This document shows positions 52,790 to 61,725 of a stretch of DNA of 64,000 nt, piece after piece. This DNA comes from an uncultured Prevotellaceae bacterium (GTDB taxonomy: Bacteria > Bacteroidota > Bacteroidia > Bacteroidales > Bacteroidaceae): contig ONDP01000026.1 of the NCBI GenBank assembly GCA_900316645.1, positions 1 to 64,000 on the forward strand. The letters run 5' to 3'. A program made the position numbers and the translations under genes. A model generated the notes under the pieces. That model did not search any database. It was not told where the DNA came from and saw only the letters and a list, made by a program, of their open reading frames with translations. Numbering within the stretch: the first letter of the stretch is position 1; the number at the start of each line of letters is the position of its first letter.

Positions 52790-52965
52790 CTGAATGTTTT
52801 TGAAAAAACCACCAAAAAGGTGTACATTTTTTGTTAAAATGGTTACTTTTCCCTTATTTAACAAACTTTATGCACGTTTTTGTGTCACGTTTGCGTTATA
52901 TTTTGTAATTTCGCACGTGAAATTTGAAACAAGTTTAATTAATATAATCAAAGTTAGAAGAAAAC

Positions 52966-53469
52966 ATGAAAAAGTACTTCGTATTATGCGCAGGAATGTG
53001 TGTGGCTATGGCTTTCACAAGTTGTAAATCAAGCGAGAGTGCCTACAAGCAGGCATATCTGAAGGCAAAACAGCAGGAGGAGATTCAGCAGCAACAGCCA
53101 GTGGTTCAAGCCCAGCAGGCTGAGACCAATGTGGTAGTGCCCCTGGAAGAGAAGCCCGCTACTCATACTCAGGTAGTTGATAATACAGACAATGTAAAAG
53201 TGACTCAAGAGCGCGTATCGCTGATTTCTGGTAATGGACTGAAGAATTTCAGCGTCGTTGTTGGCTCTTTCTCTTTGGAGGCCAATGCAATGGGACTGCA
53301 GCAGCAGTTGAAGAATGCAGGCTATAACGCACAGGTTGTTAAGAACGAGGAGCGTAATATGTTCCGTGTGGTAGCCACAACTTTCGACACCAAGGAAGAG
53401 GCTGCTGCCAGTCGTAATGACCTGCAGTCGAAATATGCCGGAGCTTGGTTGCTTTACAATGCCCGTTAA
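52966..53469 (+). CDS. SPOR-domain lipoprotein
   Basis: The 167-residue precursor has a lipobox AFTSCKS, a Gln-rich linker (residues 35-60) and a C-terminal SPOR domain from about residue 90 (FSVVVGSFSLEANAMGLQQQ to YAGAWLLYNAR). SPOR domains bind denuded glycan strands at division sites. It probably acts at the septum from the outer membrane. The promoter is weak (TAATTTCG near 52904). It precedes ruvX by 18 bp. Confidence 0.88.
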   Translation: MKKYFVLCAGMCVAMAFTSCKSSESAYKQAYLKAKQQEEIQQQQPVVQAQQAETNVVVPLEEKPATHTQVVDNTDNVKVTQERVSLISGNGLKNFSVVVGSFSLEANAMGLQQQLKNAGYNAQVVKNEERNMFRVVATTFDTKEEAAASRNDLQSKYAGAWLLYNAR

Positions 53470-53487
53470 AGGCTGAACAGCATTGGC

Positions 53488-53901
53488 GTGGCACGAATAT
53501 TATCGATAGATTACGGTAAGAAACGTACAGGATTAGCAGTCACCGACCCTTTGCAGATTATAGCAGGAGGGTTGGCGACTGTTGCTACATCCGAGCTCTT
53601 TGATTATCTGCAAGCTTATGTAGCCCGTGAGCCGGTGGAGCGCATTGTCATTGGTGAGCCTCGTCAACCCAACGGACAACCCAGTGAGAATCTTCAGCGT
53701 GTTCAGCAGTTTGTTAATCGCTGGCGTAAAGCCGTTCCGCAAATCCCTATTGAGTATTACGACGAGCGTTTTACCTCCGTATTGGCGCATCAGGCCATGA
53801 TAGACGGAGGACTGAAGAAGAAAGCCCGACAGGACAAAGCCTTGGTTGACGAAATATCAGCCACCATCATTCTTCAAGACTATCTCCGCTCCCGTAAGTA
53901 A
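53488..53901 (+). CDS. ruvX: Holliday junction resolvase-like protein YqgF/RuvX
   Basis: The 137-residue RNase H-fold protein has ILSIDYGKKRTGLAVTDP with the first catalytic Asp, VIGEPRQPNGQPS, YYDERFTSVLA with Glu, and KDKALVDEISATIILQDYL-like closing helix with Asp. Members process 16S rRNA ends or Holliday junctions. Start codon is GTG. It is followed by a 7-bp repeat and def. Confidence 0.92.
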   Translation: MARILSIDYGKKRTGLAVTDPLQIIAGGLATVATSELFDYLQAYVAREPVERIVIGEPRQPNGQPSENLQRVQQFVNRWRKAVPQIPIEYYDERFTSVLAHQAMIDGGLKKKARQDKALVDEISATIILQDYLRSRK

Positions 53902-53905
53902 TCAT

Positions 53906-53940
53906 AATTCTCAATTCTCAATTCTCAATTTTCAATTTTC
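53906..53940. repeat. 7-bp repeat between ruvX and def
   Basis: Three AATTCTC units and two AATTTTC units fill the gap to the def start. The sequence is the reverse complement type of the repeats at folD and the gamma subunit. Confidence 0.8.
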
Positions 53941-53949
53941 AATTAGTAA

Positions 53950-54513
53950 ATGGTATTACCTATTTATATATATGGACATCCCGTGCTCCGCAAGGTAGCC
54001 GAGGACATTCCTGCCGATTATCCCGACCTGCAGCAGTTGATAGCTGATATGTGGGATACTTTGGCAGAGAGTGAAGGTATCGGATTGGCAGCCCCTCAGA
54101 TTGGCAAGTCCATCCGTTTAGTAGTGATTGATTTAGATGTACTCAGCGACGATATGCCGGAGTATAAGGGTTTCCGTCATGTTTATATCAATCCGCACAT
54201 CATAGAGTATGACGACACCAAGACAGAAACACTGGAAGAGGGTTGCCTGTCGCTTCCTGCCATCCACGAGAAGGTGACGCGTCCTACCCGCATCCGTGTT
54301 CAGTGGCTCGATGAGGAGATGCAGGCCCACGACGAATGGGTGGAGGGTTATCTCACCCGTGTGATGCAGCATGAGTTCGACCACTTGGAGGGAAAAGTCT
54401 TTGTTGACCGCGTTACTCCATTGCGTAAGCAACTTATTAAGAGTAAGTTACGCGCTCTCACTCAAGGACGTTACCGCTGTGGATACAAGACTAAAGGCAT
54501 CATAAAGAAATAA
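53950..54513 (+). CDS. def: Peptide deformylase
   Basis: The 187-residue metalloenzyme shows all three motifs: GIGLAAPQIG, EEGCLSLPAIHEK with the metal Cys, and VMQHEFDHLEGKVFVDR with the HExxH pair. It removes the formyl group from nascent proteins. An initiator tRNA gene lies 2.6 kb downstream. Confidence 0.97.
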   Translation: MVLPIYIYGHPVLRKVAEDIPADYPDLQQLIADMWDTLAESEGIGLAAPQIGKSIRLVVIDLDVLSDDMPEYKGFRHVYINPHIIEYDDTKTETLEEGCLSLPAIHEKVTRPTRIRVQWLDEEMQAHDEWVEGYLTRVMQHEFDHLEGKVFVDRVTPLRKQLIKSKLRALTQGRYRCGYKTKGIIKK

Positions 54514-54520
54514 TGGTTGA

Positions 54521-56473
54521 ATGCTTAGAAAGGCTGTATTCCTATTTCTGTTATTCCCATTAGCGGCTCTTGCGCAGTTCAAGACCGACCGTTTGGTAAT
54601 GATAGGGCGCTCGGCGCTCTATTATGAGGATTATGTCCTTTCTATCCAGTATTTCAATCAGGCCATCTCAGCCAAGCCCTATCTCTATGAACCTTGGTTT
54701 TACAGAGGGGTTGCAAAATACTATCTTGATGATTTTGCCGGTGCTGAGGCCGATTGTACGGAGGCCATCAAGCGCAATCCGTTTGTGGTTACGATGTACG
54801 AGTTGCGTGGACTATGCCGTATTCAGCAGAAGAAATACAGTGAGGCTGTTAAAGACTATAACCAGGCTCTTCGCTACGACCCTGAGAACCAGAGTCTTTG
54901 GCATAACCGGGTGCTTTGTCATATCCAGGAGAAAGACTATGATCTGGCACTTCGCCAACTCGACACCATTCTGACCCGATGGAGCCGTCACGCTCCGGCT
55001 TACGCCATGCAAGCCGAAGTGTATATTCTCCAGAAGGATACCACTAAGGCCATTGCCGCCCTCGACAAGAGTCTTGAGGTGGACCCCTATGATGGCAACC
55101 TGTGGAGCCAGCGCGCCGTCATCAGTCTCTCGCGTCAGGAGTGGAAAGAGAGCGAGGAATACCTTTCGAAGGCTATCCACTTGCAGCCCAAGCAAGCCAC
55201 AAACTATGTCAACCGTGCTTTGGCGCGTTTCAATCAGAATAATCTCCGAGGGACGATGGCCGACTATGACACAGCTCTTGATCTCGACCCCAATAACTTC
55301 CTTGGTCACTACAACCGAGGACTGCTACGCGCTCAGGTGGGTGACGACAACCGCGCTATCACCGACTTCGATTTTGTGCTCAATCTTGAGCCCAACAACC
55401 TCATGGCACTCTTTAATCGTGCGCTGCTGCTGGAGAATACGGGTAATCTGCGCGGTGCTATCCGTGACTACACCAAGGTCATTGACGAATTTCCTAATTT
55501 CTGGTTCGGTTTGCAGCACCGTGCCTCTTGCTATCGCCGATTGGGAATGAGCCGACAGGCAGAAGCCGACGAGTTCCGTATATTGAAAGCACAGATGGAC
55601 AAGCGCTATCTGGGCAAACAGCCGCGCCTCTCGAAGGAACAAATGCGTAAGCGCAGCGATCTGGATATTGAGAAATACAACCAGTTGGCTGTAGCCGATG
55701 AACAGGAGATAGAACATGAATACCAAAGCGAGTACAGAGGTAAGGTGCAGAATCGCCGTGTGGCGCTTGATTACCTGCCCATGTACACCCTTTCATACGA
55801 GTTGGAACCCAATCAAGTCAAGCAGTATGTTGCCTTCGACCGCTTGGTTGATGCCTTCAATGCCAGGGAGCGCAAGCAGCATCAGTTGCATATCATCAAC
55901 AGCAATCCTATACTCGATGAACAGGACACCAGAAAATACTTTGCCTATATCGACAGTCTGACTCAACAGATAGACCGTCAAAGAAACGAACGTCATCTGG
56001 CACCCCTGTTGTTCCGTCGCGCCATTGCCTTCAGTGTTATCCAGAATTTTGATGCAGCCATCGACGATCTCTCCAACTATTTGCAGATAGACTCCACCTC
56101 GGTGCTGGCATATTGGCAACGGGCAGCCTGTCAGTCAAAGCTCAATGATTTCAATGCTGCCCAGGGTACCGATGTGCGCATGAAGACAGCCAATGTGCTG
56201 TCCGACCTTACGGAGGCCATTCGCTATGGTGAGAATGCTTATCTCTATTATAATCGTGGCAATGTCTATGTTCAGCGAAACGACTACCAACATGCCATAG
56301 AGAACTATAACCGGGCTATTGCCATTGATGGTAATTTGGCAGAAGCCTACTATAATCGTGGACTGGCTCGTATTGCCAACAAACAGCAGGTTGAGGGCAT
56401 CAACGACCTCTCGAAGGCAGGTGAGCTGGGACTCTATCAAGCCTACAGTATTATTAAACGATATCGGAAATAA
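54521..56473 (+). CDS. Exported TPR-repeat protein
   Basis: The 650-residue precursor has a signal peptide ending ALAQ. Residues 25-370 contain roughly nine consecutive TPR units (for example AVKDYNQALRYDPENQSLWH and YDTALDLDPNNFLGHYNRGL). A less regular middle follows, then three to four TPRs at the C-terminus (AIENYNRAIAIDGNLAEAYY). It likely scaffolds protein complexes in the periplasm. It overlaps no gene but is two bases from the next, so they form one operon, probably with def. Confidence 0.88.
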   Translation: MLRKAVFLFLLFPLAALAQFKTDRLVMIGRSALYYEDYVLSIQYFNQAISAKPYLYEPWFYRGVAKYYLDDFAGAEADCTEAIKRNPFVVTMYELRGLCRIQQKKYSEAVKDYNQALRYDPENQSLWHNRVLCHIQEKDYDLALRQLDTILTRWSRHAPAYAMQAEVYILQKDTTKAIAALDKSLEVDPYDGNLWSQRAVISLSRQEWKESEEYLSKAIHLQPKQATNYVNRALARFNQNNLRGTMADYDTALDLDPNNFLGHYNRGLLRAQVGDDNRAITDFDFVLNLEPNNLMALFNRALLLENTGNLRGAIRDYTKVIDEFPNFWFGLQHRASCYRRLGMSRQAEADEFRILKAQMDKRYLGKQPRLSKEQMRKRSDLDIEKYNQLAVADEQEIEHEYQSEYRGKVQNRRVALDYLPMYTLSYELEPNQVKQYVAFDRLVDAFNARERKQHQLHIINSNPILDEQDTRKYFAYIDSLTQQIDRQRNERHLAPLLFRRAIAFSVIQNFDAAIDDLSNYLQIDSTSVLAYWQRAACQSKLNDFNAAQGTDVRMKTANVLSDLTEAIRYGENAYLYYNRGNVYVQRNDYQHAIENYNRAIAIDGNLAEAYYNRGLARIANKQQVEGINDLSKAGELGLYQAYSIIKRYRK

Positions 56474-56475
56474 CT

Positions 56476-57093
56476 ATGCGTCAATTTTTACTTTTTATCC
56501 TGTTCGCCCTATTGCCTTTTACGGCAATCGCCCAGTGTCGTTACACAAATACCTGGCAGGACTTCCTCAATGACAATTGGAAAACGGAGGAAGGTCGGGT
56601 GGAATTGGTACCTTCCGCCAAAGAAGACTGTCTGGCCTTGGATGTGGAAGCAGACAAGAAAAAGACAGCCAAGATGTTGCGCAAGACAGCCTGTGTGATA
56701 GAGTGGGGTGGTTCGCTCTATCTTAACCTTCGCCCTTTCAATACCTTTGGTGATGTCTTTGTGCAGGCGTGGCGCATTGGTGGCGATAAGGTGTTGTTTG
56801 CCCGTCAGGATGTGGCACCGTCACGTTTTTCCATCGCCAATGGCGACAGTGGTATTCCGCTGTCCAGAAGTTCTTTCCGTTCCCTCTCTAAGTTAGAGAA
56901 TCTGGTCTGTTATCTGGCGGCTTGGGATCCACAACGCGAAGAGCTCCGTATAGCCCGTGTCACAGCAGCAATCGTAGCCAAGTTCCTTGCCGGTCATCCT
57001 GCTCAGCTCTCCCAATACCAGCAGTTGGAGCGTGGTCAGCGTGAACAGGCCGACATAGTCATTACCACCCTCCAGGCAGCAGGGGTCATTTAA
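56476..57093 (+). CDS. Exported hypothetical protein paired with the TPR protein
   Basis: The 205-residue precursor has a signal peptide ending AIAQ, then a region with NTWQDFLNDNWKTEEGRVEL and beta strands, and an Ala-rich C-terminal helix. No family is recognised. The two-base gap to the TPR gene suggests a joint function. Confidence 0.75.
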   Translation: MRQFLLFILFALLPFTAIAQCRYTNTWQDFLNDNWKTEEGRVELVPSAKEDCLALDVEADKKKTAKMLRKTACVIEWGGSLYLNLRPFNTFGDVFVQAWRIGGDKVLFARQDVAPSRFSIANGDSGIPLSRSSFRSLSKLENLVCYLAAWDPQREELRIARVTAAIVAKFLAGHPAQLSQYQQLERGQREQADIVITTLQAAGVI

Positions 57094-57116
57094 CGGAAAA
57101 AGTATTTGTAAATAAG

Positions 57117-57142
57117 AAAAGCCAGTCAAAACGACTGGCTTT
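57117..57142. terminator. Bidirectional terminator between the exported pair and the tRNA
   Basis: AAAGCCAGTC and GACTGGCTTT form a 10-bp stem with a short loop. On the minus strand a TTTTCTTATT tract follows, suited to end the tRNA transcript. Confidence 0.75.
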
Positions 57143-57146
57143 ATAG

Positions 57147-57219
57147 TTGCGGAGGCAGGACTCGAACATGCGACCTCCAGGTTATGAGCCTGGCGAGCTA
57201 CCAACTGCTCCACTCCGCG
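57147..57219 (-). tRNA. Initiator tRNA-fMet (CAT)
   Basis: The minus strand folds into a 73-nt tRNA with acceptor CGCGGAG/CTCCGCA, anticodon loop CTCATAA and T-loop TTCGAGT. The unpaired C1-A72 is the hallmark of bacterial initiator tRNA. CCA is not encoded. One oddity: the T-stem reads GCATG against CCTGC, so position 52 faces 62 as T-C, where the usual Bacteroidales sequence has GCAGG and pairs fully. Confidence 0.95.
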
Positions 57220-57239
57220 ATCATTTTCTTAAGCGGGTG

Positions 57240-57247
57240 CAAAGGTA
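57240..57247 (-). promoter_or_regulatory. Promoter box for the initiator tRNA
   Basis: The minus strand reads TACCTTTG with TTTG 19 bp upstream, a full consensus promoter. Confidence 0.8.
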
Positions 57248-57351
57248 CGATTATTTTTCGAATAAACAAAATTATTACCTCCTTTTTTTACTTTTTTGGC
57301 AATTTTGATGCATTTTTGCGCAAATTATTTGGCAATTAGGAAAGTATTTTC

Positions 57352-57359
57352 TAATTTTG
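57352..57359 (+). promoter_or_regulatory. Promoter box for the TetR regulator gene
   Basis: TAATTTTG with TTTG 20 bp upstream, 48 bp before the start. Confidence 0.7.
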
Positions 57360-57407
57360 CACACTGTATAAGTAATGTGCAATGCATAAATTTGGGAGGA
57401 TATATAG

Positions 57408-58004
57408 ATGTCAATATCAAAGACCAGACAGACATTGGTTGACGTAGCCCGTCAGTTATTTGCCATGAACGGTATGGAGAATACGACGATGAACGACATT
57501 GCTTTGGCTTCAAAGAAAGGTCGTCGTACGCTTTACACCTATTTCAAGTCGAAGGAAGATATTTACTATGCCGTCATAGAAAGTGAGTTGGAGCGTCTCT
57601 CCGACAAACTCGACGAGGTGGCAGCTCGTAAGATTCGTCCTCAGGAAAAGGTGATAGAGTTGATTTACACCCATCTTAACATGATTCGTGAGACCGTAGT
57701 GCGTAATGGTAATTTGCGTGCAGAATTCTTTCGTAACATCTGGATGGTCGAGAAAGTGCGCAAGAACTTCGACGATGCAGAAATCGAATTGTTCTGTAAG
57801 GTGTTCCGTGACGGTAAGGAGGACGGTGAGTTCGATATTGAAAATGTTGAATTGGTGGCTCATATCACCCATTATTGTATCAAGGGGCTGGAAGTGCCCT
57901 ATATCTATGGCCGTATAGCCCGTGGTCTTTCAGAGGAAGCCACGAAGCCTCAGGTAGCCAAGTTTATCTATGGTGCCTTAGGTCATATTTCATCAAAAGG
58001 TTAA
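57408..58004 (+). CDS. TetR/AcrR family transcriptional regulator
   Basis: The 198-residue protein has the TetR helix-turn-helix at residues 8-55 (LVDVARQLFAMNGMENTTMN, then SKKGRRTLYTYFKSKEDIYY). A mostly helical ligand domain follows. It is 25 bp upstream of fabG on the same strand and may regulate fatty acid synthesis or itself; the ligand is unknown. Confidence 0.9.
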   Translation: MSISKTRQTLVDVARQLFAMNGMENTTMNDIALASKKGRRTLYTYFKSKEDIYYAVIESELERLSDKLDEVAARKIRPQEKVIELIYTHLNMIRETVVRNGNLRAEFFRNIWMVEKVRKNFDDAEIELFCKVFRDGKEDGEFDIENVELVAHITHYCIKGLEVPYIYGRIARGLSEEATKPQVAKFIYGALGHISSKG

Positions 58005-58029
58005 ACATTATATTAATATAAAGAAAATT

Positions 58030-58767
58030 ATGGGATTATTAGAAGGAAAGACAGCGCTGATTACAGGTGCTGCACGTGGTATCGGAAAAGCTATCGCGTT
58101 GAAGTTTGCTGAAGAAGGAGCAAACATTGCATTCACTGATTTGGAGGTGAATGAGGAGACAGAGAAAGAAATTGCTGCCAAAGGGGTGAAAGCCAAGAGC
58201 TATGCCTCAAATGCTGCCGACTTCGCTCAGACGGAGGAAGTGGTGAAGGCAGTGAAGGAAGAGTTCGGTTCTATCGACATTCTGGTGAATAACGCCGGAA
58301 TAACGAAGGACGGTCTGATGCTTCGTATGACAGAACAGCAGTGGGACGCAGTGATTGCCGTTAACCTGAAGTCGGCTTTCAATTTCATCCATGCTTGTGT
58401 ACCCGTCATGATGCGTCAGCGTGGCGGCAGCATTATCAATATGGCCTCTGTCGTAGGTGTTCATGGTAATGCCGGACAGGCTAACTATGCTGCTTCAAAG
58501 GCAGGTCTGATTGCTCTTGCCAAGAGTATTGGTCAGGAGATGGGTCCAAAGGGAATCCGTGCCAATGCCATTGCCCCGGGTTTCATCGAGACAGCAATGA
58601 CGGCTCAGTTGCCTGACGAGGTTCGTGAAGAGTGGAAGAAGAAGATTCCTCTTCGCCGTGGTGGTCAGGTCGAGGACATTGCCAACGTAGCTACCTTCCT
58701 TGCCTCTGATATGTCGAGCTATGTAAGCGGACAGGTCATCCAGGTTGATGGTGGTATGAATATGTAA
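58030..58767 (+). CDS. fabG: 3-oxoacyl-ACP reductase
   Basis: The 245-residue short-chain dehydrogenase has the cofactor motif TGAARGIGKAI, NNAGITKDGLMLRM, and the catalytic Ser-Tyr-Lys set with ANYAASKAGLI, plus the FabG-typical NAIAPGFIETAMT. It reduces 3-oxoacyl-ACP with NADPH in fatty acid elongation. Confidence 0.94.
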   Translation: MGLLEGKTALITGAARGIGKAIALKFAEEGANIAFTDLEVNEETEKEIAAKGVKAKSYASNAADFAQTEEVVKAVKEEFGSIDILVNNAGITKDGLMLRMTEQQWDAVIAVNLKSAFNFIHACVPVMMRQRGGSIINMASVVGVHGNAGQANYAASKAGLIALAKSIGQEMGPKGIRANAIAPGFIETAMTAQLPDEVREEWKKKIPLRRGGQVEDIANVATFLASDMSSYVSGQVIQVDGGMNM

Positions 58768-58792
58768 TTAGTTTTTATTTAACCTTTTGAAG

Positions 58793-59128
58793 ATGCAGAA
58801 GAGAACATGGGCAGCAAGGCTGTTGTTATTGGTTTTCTTACCAATACTGGTGTTCTCTTCCCTGCATATTCATGACTATGTTGTAGCGCAGGGTGATTGC
58901 TATGAGTGCGCCAACCATTTGCACCATAGTGGTCACATCTCGCTTCAGACAGCAAGTTTTCATGACTGTGTACTTTGCCAGTTTGTATCATTGCCTTTCC
59001 TATTGGCACTGACGCTGGTCGTTGCTGTGGCAGGAGCAGTTGGTACACTTCGTCTTGTCACATCCATTCCGCTGTATCTGTCAGCAACGTCCAGTATCCA
59101 CGCCCCCAGGGCACCGCCAGTTATCTGA
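58793..59128 (+). CDS. Cys/His-rich small membrane protein, possible metal-uptake accessory
   Basis: The 111-residue protein has an N-terminal hydrophobic segment (LLLLVFLPILVF), then a His/Cys-rich external-looking loop (SLHIHDYV, DCYECANHLHHSGH, FHDCVLCQF), a second hydrophobic segment around residue 75-95 and a short Pro-rich tail. Four Cys and about seven His suggest a metal site. It precedes a TonB receptor of the ZnuD-like type by 44 bp. In proteobacteria comparable small proteins accompany metal receptors; that parallel is inference. Confidence 0.65.
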   Translation: MQKRTWAARLLLLVFLPILVFSSLHIHDYVVAQGDCYECANHLHHSGHISLQTASFHDCVLCQFVSLPFLLALTLVVAVAGAVGTLRLVTSIPLYLSATSSIHAPRAPPVI

Positions 59129-59172
59129 TTGTCCTTACTGTTTTTTTAAGTAACACAATTAGATAACACAAC

Positions 59173-61209
59173 ATGAAAACAATATATATGATATTGCTGT
59201 CATTGGTGTGCCTGAGTGCCCCAGTGTCAGCACAAATAAACGTAGATAGTATTGAGGGTTTCGATCCTCACATACATCATCTGCAGGAAGTGACAGTAAC
59301 GGGATTGACAGGTACTACACGGGCGAACCATTCGCCAGCACCTATTTCCGTTATACCGCCGCGCGTATTACAGGAAACGTCGTCTGCCAATATCATTGAT
59401 GCTGTGGCTCATCAGCCCGGTGTTGCCCAGATTACGACGGGCAGCGGTATTTCAAAGCCTGTTATTCGAGGATTGGGCTATAATCGTATTGTGACCGTCA
59501 ATGACGGCATTCGTCAGGAGGGTCAGCAATGGGGCGACGAGCACGGAATCGAGGTAGATGCCCAGTCGGTGCATTCAGTTGAAATACTGAAAGGTCCTGC
59601 TTCGCTGATGTATGGTTCAGACGCAATGGCTGGTGTGCTGGTCTTGCACGAACAGCCCATCCTACCCCAGGGACAGATGCGTGCCACAGTGGGCGGAGAG
59701 TATCAGACCAATAACCGCCTTTGGGACTACACCGTCGATTTCGCAGGAAACAAGGGTGGTATAGTATGGAATTGGCGCTGGAGTCAGAAAGACGCTGGCG
59801 AATATAAGAACAAACGTGATGGTAAGGTGTGGGGCTCTCAGTTCCGCGAACAGGCACTGACGGGAATGTTAGGGCTCAATCGCCGTTGGGGTTATTCGCA
59901 TTTGAAATTCTCTACCTATCACATCACACCAGGTCTGGTGGAAGGCGAGCGTGACGAGGAAACGGGTAAGTTACTGCCGTCGGAGGCTTATCAGAAAATC
60001 TATCATACCAAGTTGGTTTCCGACAATTCTTTCATCTTGGGTGATGGCTCTCTGAAAGCAGTGATAGGTTATCAACAGAATCGCCGTAAGGAATTTGAGG
60101 GTGAAGAGAATCCCGGGCTCTACTTCCGCTTACACACCGTCAACTATGATGTCCATTATACGATAGCCAGAGAGAAATGGCAGTGGGCTGCAGGTGTTTC
60201 GGGCATGTGGCAACATTCCGAAAATCTTGGCGAGGAATTCCTCATACCTTCCTATCGGCTGTTTGATATTGGTGCTTTCGCTTCTGTCACACGTAATTTC
60301 GACCGGTGGACGCTGAGTGGCGGTCTGCGTTTTGATCATCGCCATCTTCACAGCTATGCACTGGTGGACGACGGTGAGGAGCGTTTTGATGATTTCAGTC
60401 GCAATTTTAAAGGATTGACAGGTAGTATCGGTGCCATCTATCGCGTAAACGACCAATGGAATATGCGACTGAATCTCTCGCACGGATTCCGTGCACCTAA
60501 TTTAAGCGAACTGGGGTCAAACGGCGAACATGAGGGTACTTTCCGCTACGAGATTGGTAATCACGACCTGAGTCCGGAACGCAGTTGGCAGTTTGATTTA
60601 GGCGTCGATTATTCTTCCAGGATTTTGTCTGCCCAACTCTCGTTGTTTGCCAATCATATCAGCAACTACATCTTCCTGCAGCGCCTGGATGCAAATAGCA
60701 ACAACTTCCAGTATATGGCTGGTGATGCCCGTTTGTGGGGTGGGGAAGTGACCATCGACTTACACCCTATAGAACCATTACATTTCGAGAATTCTTTCTC
60801 GTATGTGAATGCCGTTCAGCTGCATCAACCTTCAGACAGTCGCTATCTGCCCTTCACGCCAGCCCCCCGGTGGAACAGCGACCTTCGCTACGACCTCATC
60901 CCTAACGGGCGCGTGTTGAGCAACACTTACGTCAACCTGGGGCTGGAGTGCTATCTGCATCAGAGCCACGTGCATACGGCTAATGCCACAGAGACGGAAA
61001 CTCCGTCCTATACGCTGGTGAATCTCTCAGTGGGAACAGATATCAAGTGGAACGACAGGAAAGTGGCTTCCGTATTCCTGACTGCCACCAACCTCTTCGA
61101 CCGAGCTTATCAGTCGCACCTGAGCAGGTTGAAATATGCCGATGGACCGGGCATCTGCAATATGGGAAGGAATTTTACGGTGAAAGTCTTGGTGCCTATA
61201 GCACTATAG
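59173..61209 (+). CDS. TonB-dependent receptor, ZnuD-like (putative zinc/metal uptake)
   Basis: The 678-residue precursor has a signal peptide ending VSAQ. The plug begins with LQEVTVTGLTGTT and shows PVIRGLGYNRIVTVNDGIRQ, WGDEHGIEVDAQSVHSVEIL and GPASLMYGSDAMAGVL. The barrel has the GFRAPNLSELGSNGEHEGTF segment followed by RYEIGNHDLSPERSW, a pattern shared with ZnuD-type receptors. His-rich stretches (DPHIHHL near the N-terminus, HQSHVHT near the C-terminus) and the Cys/His-rich partner favour zinc or another transition metal. The ligand is inferred. Confidence 0.82.
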   Translation: MKTIYMILLSLVCLSAPVSAQINVDSIEGFDPHIHHLQEVTVTGLTGTTRANHSPAPISVIPPRVLQETSSANIIDAVAHQPGVAQITTGSGISKPVIRGLGYNRIVTVNDGIRQEGQQWGDEHGIEVDAQSVHSVEILKGPASLMYGSDAMAGVLVLHEQPILPQGQMRATVGGEYQTNNRLWDYTVDFAGNKGGIVWNWRWSQKDAGEYKNKRDGKVWGSQFREQALTGMLGLNRRWGYSHLKFSTYHITPGLVEGERDEETGKLLPSEAYQKIYHTKLVSDNSFILGDGSLKAVIGYQQNRRKEFEGEENPGLYFRLHTVNYDVHYTIAREKWQWAAGVSGMWQHSENLGEEFLIPSYRLFDIGAFASVTRNFDRWTLSGGLRFDHRHLHSYALVDDGEERFDDFSRNFKGLTGSIGAIYRVNDQWNMRLNLSHGFRAPNLSELGSNGEHEGTFRYEIGNHDLSPERSWQFDLGVDYSSRILSAQLSLFANHISNYIFLQRLDANSNNFQYMAGDARLWGGEVTIDLHPIEPLHFENSFSYVNAVQLHQPSDSRYLPFTPAPRWNSDLRYDLIPNGRVLSNTYVNLGLECYLHQSHVHTANATETETPSYTLVNLSVGTDIKWNDRKVASVFLTATNLFDRAYQSHLSRLKYADGPGICNMGRNFTVKVLVPIAL

Positions 61210-61211
61210 GG

Positions 61212-61637
61212 TTATTTCCGCTTGAATTGTAGCGTCTTAGGGAGTTTCTGCCATTTCCCGTTCTTGGGAATTTTGACAGTGCTCCCTTTTTCCTGTTTAA
61301 AGATATAGATGGAATCGTTCTTGCGCGTAAGGGAAGCCTCCAAATCCTCGCTGCCGAAATCGTTAATCAGCGTCATTCGGGCTTTTTCGTCACTCTCCAC
61401 CTCGGCATCCACCATCACCCAGCAGAACGAATGTTTCTTCCTGCCTAAATATCCGGGCAGTTCACCATACAGTTCCTGTCCAGGTATTTTGATGTTTTTA
61501 TCATAGAAATTAATACGCAGGTAAACCTCGTAATCATCATTCACAAGGTAGGCTTTAAACGGCTTGCTCTCCGTTTGGGAAAAAACCGAAAGCACCCCAA
61601 TTGTAAATATAACCGATAAAATAGTTCTTTTCATCAT
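61212..61637 (-). CDS. Secreted hypothetical protein
   Basis: The 141-residue precursor has a signal peptide ending SVFSQ and a beta-rich mature part with YEVYLRINFYDKNIKIPGQE and LYGELPGYLGRKKHSF, ending in a Lys-rich strand. No family recognised. The promoter box TAACTTTG ends only four bases before the first ATG; a second ATG follows directly, so the message may start at or near the start codon. It converges on the TonB receptor with a 2-bp gap. Confidence 0.7.
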   Translation of the reverse strand: MMKRTILSVIFTIGVLSVFSQTESKPFKAYLVNDDYEVYLRINFYDKNIKIPGQELYGELPGYLGRKKHSFCWVMVDAEVESDEKARMTLINDFGSEDLEASLTRKNDSIYIFKQEKGSTVKIPKNGKWQKLPKTLQFKRK

Positions 61638-61641
61638 GCGG

Positions 61642-61649
61642 CAAAGTTA
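61642..61649 (-). promoter_or_regulatory. Promoter box touching the start codon of the secreted protein
   Basis: The minus strand reads TAACTTTG, with its G four bases before the ATG. Confidence 0.6.
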
Positions 61650-61725
61650 CTAAATCTATATCAATTTTTTGGGAAAATGCGGAAAAATTCCTCTTCAATC
61701 ATTCGAATTTTAAAAAATATTTAAG

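Noticed and set aside
57147..57219. tRNA gene as integration site
   Set aside because: No integrase, direct repeat of the tRNA 3' end or element-like genes are found on either side.
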